From positions 124,001-188,000 of the forward strand of contig JAFLDL010000002.1 of the NCBI GenBank assembly GCA_017302435.1: DNA of 64,000 nucleotides. The letters run 5' to 3'. This document shows, piece after piece, positions 63,981 to 64,000 of the stretch; position 1 is the stretch's first letter; each line of letters starts with the position of its first letter. This DNA comes from Candidatus Accumulibacter necessarius (GTDB taxonomy: Bacteria > Pseudomonadota > Gammaproteobacteria > Burkholderiales > Rhodocyclaceae). Position numbers and translations under genes: made by a program. The notes under the pieces were generated by a model. The model was not told the DNA's origin, ran no database searches, and was given only the letters and a program-made list of their open reading frames with translations.

Positions 63981-64000
63981 ATGGGTTTCCCGGTTCAGTA

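Overview
The window is GC-rich, gene-dense DNA from a proteobacterium, most likely a betaproteobacterium of the Rhodocyclales type. A 'Candidatus Accumulibacter'-like organism would fit, but that species call is inferred from general protein resemblance and not from a search. Supporting points are the tRNA-tuf-tRNA(Trp)-secE-nusG order, two near-identical tuf genes, a PhaM-like polyhydroxyalkanoate granule protein, a fused indolepyruvate ferredoxin oxidoreductase and a large fatty-acid beta-oxidation complement. No rRNA operon, prophage, insertion sequence or CRISPR array is visible, and no gene-free stretch exceeds 300 bases.

Layout. (1) 1-8893, plus strand: a Liv-type ABC transporter (two ATPases, two permeases, one binding protein) enclosed by CoA-activating enzymes: an acyl-CoA synthetase cut by the window edge, a phenylacetate-CoA ligase-like protein and a CaiB/AMACR-family protein. 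This suggests uptake and CoA activation of a carboxylic acid rather than amino acid import. (2) 9041-13990, minus strand: a PhaM-like protein, a membrane-attached methyltransferase and a fused 2-oxoacid:ferredoxin oxidoreductase. (3) 14247-46719, plus strand: the translation/transcription supercluster, tRNA Tyr-Gly-Thr, tuf, tRNA-Trp, secE, nusG, rplKAJL, rpoBC, rpsLG-fusA-tuf, then the S10, spc and alpha operons to rplQ. It is punctuated by recognisable promoters, an rplJ leader, an rplL/rpoB attenuator and terminators. (4) 46917-48746, minus strand: an Atm1-type ABC exporter. (5) 48949-55830, plus strand: a PsrA-like TetR regulator followed by fadE, fadI, fadJ-type and thioesterase genes. 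(6) 55990-56937: a ribbon-helix-helix/PIN toxin-antitoxin pair, then a decayed fadJ/thioesterase remnant. (7) 57040-62169: a FadL-type outer-membrane protein and a second beta-oxidation pair (FadN-type bifunctional enzyme and thiolase). (8) 62325-63980: a DUF2802-type membrane protein, a SPOR protein and a convergent TPR protein.

How the genes work together. The strongest regulatory observation is a 16-bp operator-like palindrome that occurs twice in the same geometry, directly behind the -10 hexamer: once before the TetR-fadE operon and once before the FadN-type operon 9.6 kb away. It matches the CAAAC-N4-GTTTG form known for PsrA, so both beta-oxidation operons are probably one fatty-acid-responsive regulon, with FadL and the thioesterase as physical neighbours. 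In the ribosomal block, three promoters (before rpsL, rplC and rplN) share a -10 region continuing into CGCCG, a GC-rich discriminator typical of stringently controlled promoters. The rpsL promoter lies upstream of an intrinsic terminator, which suggests attenuation of the str operon.
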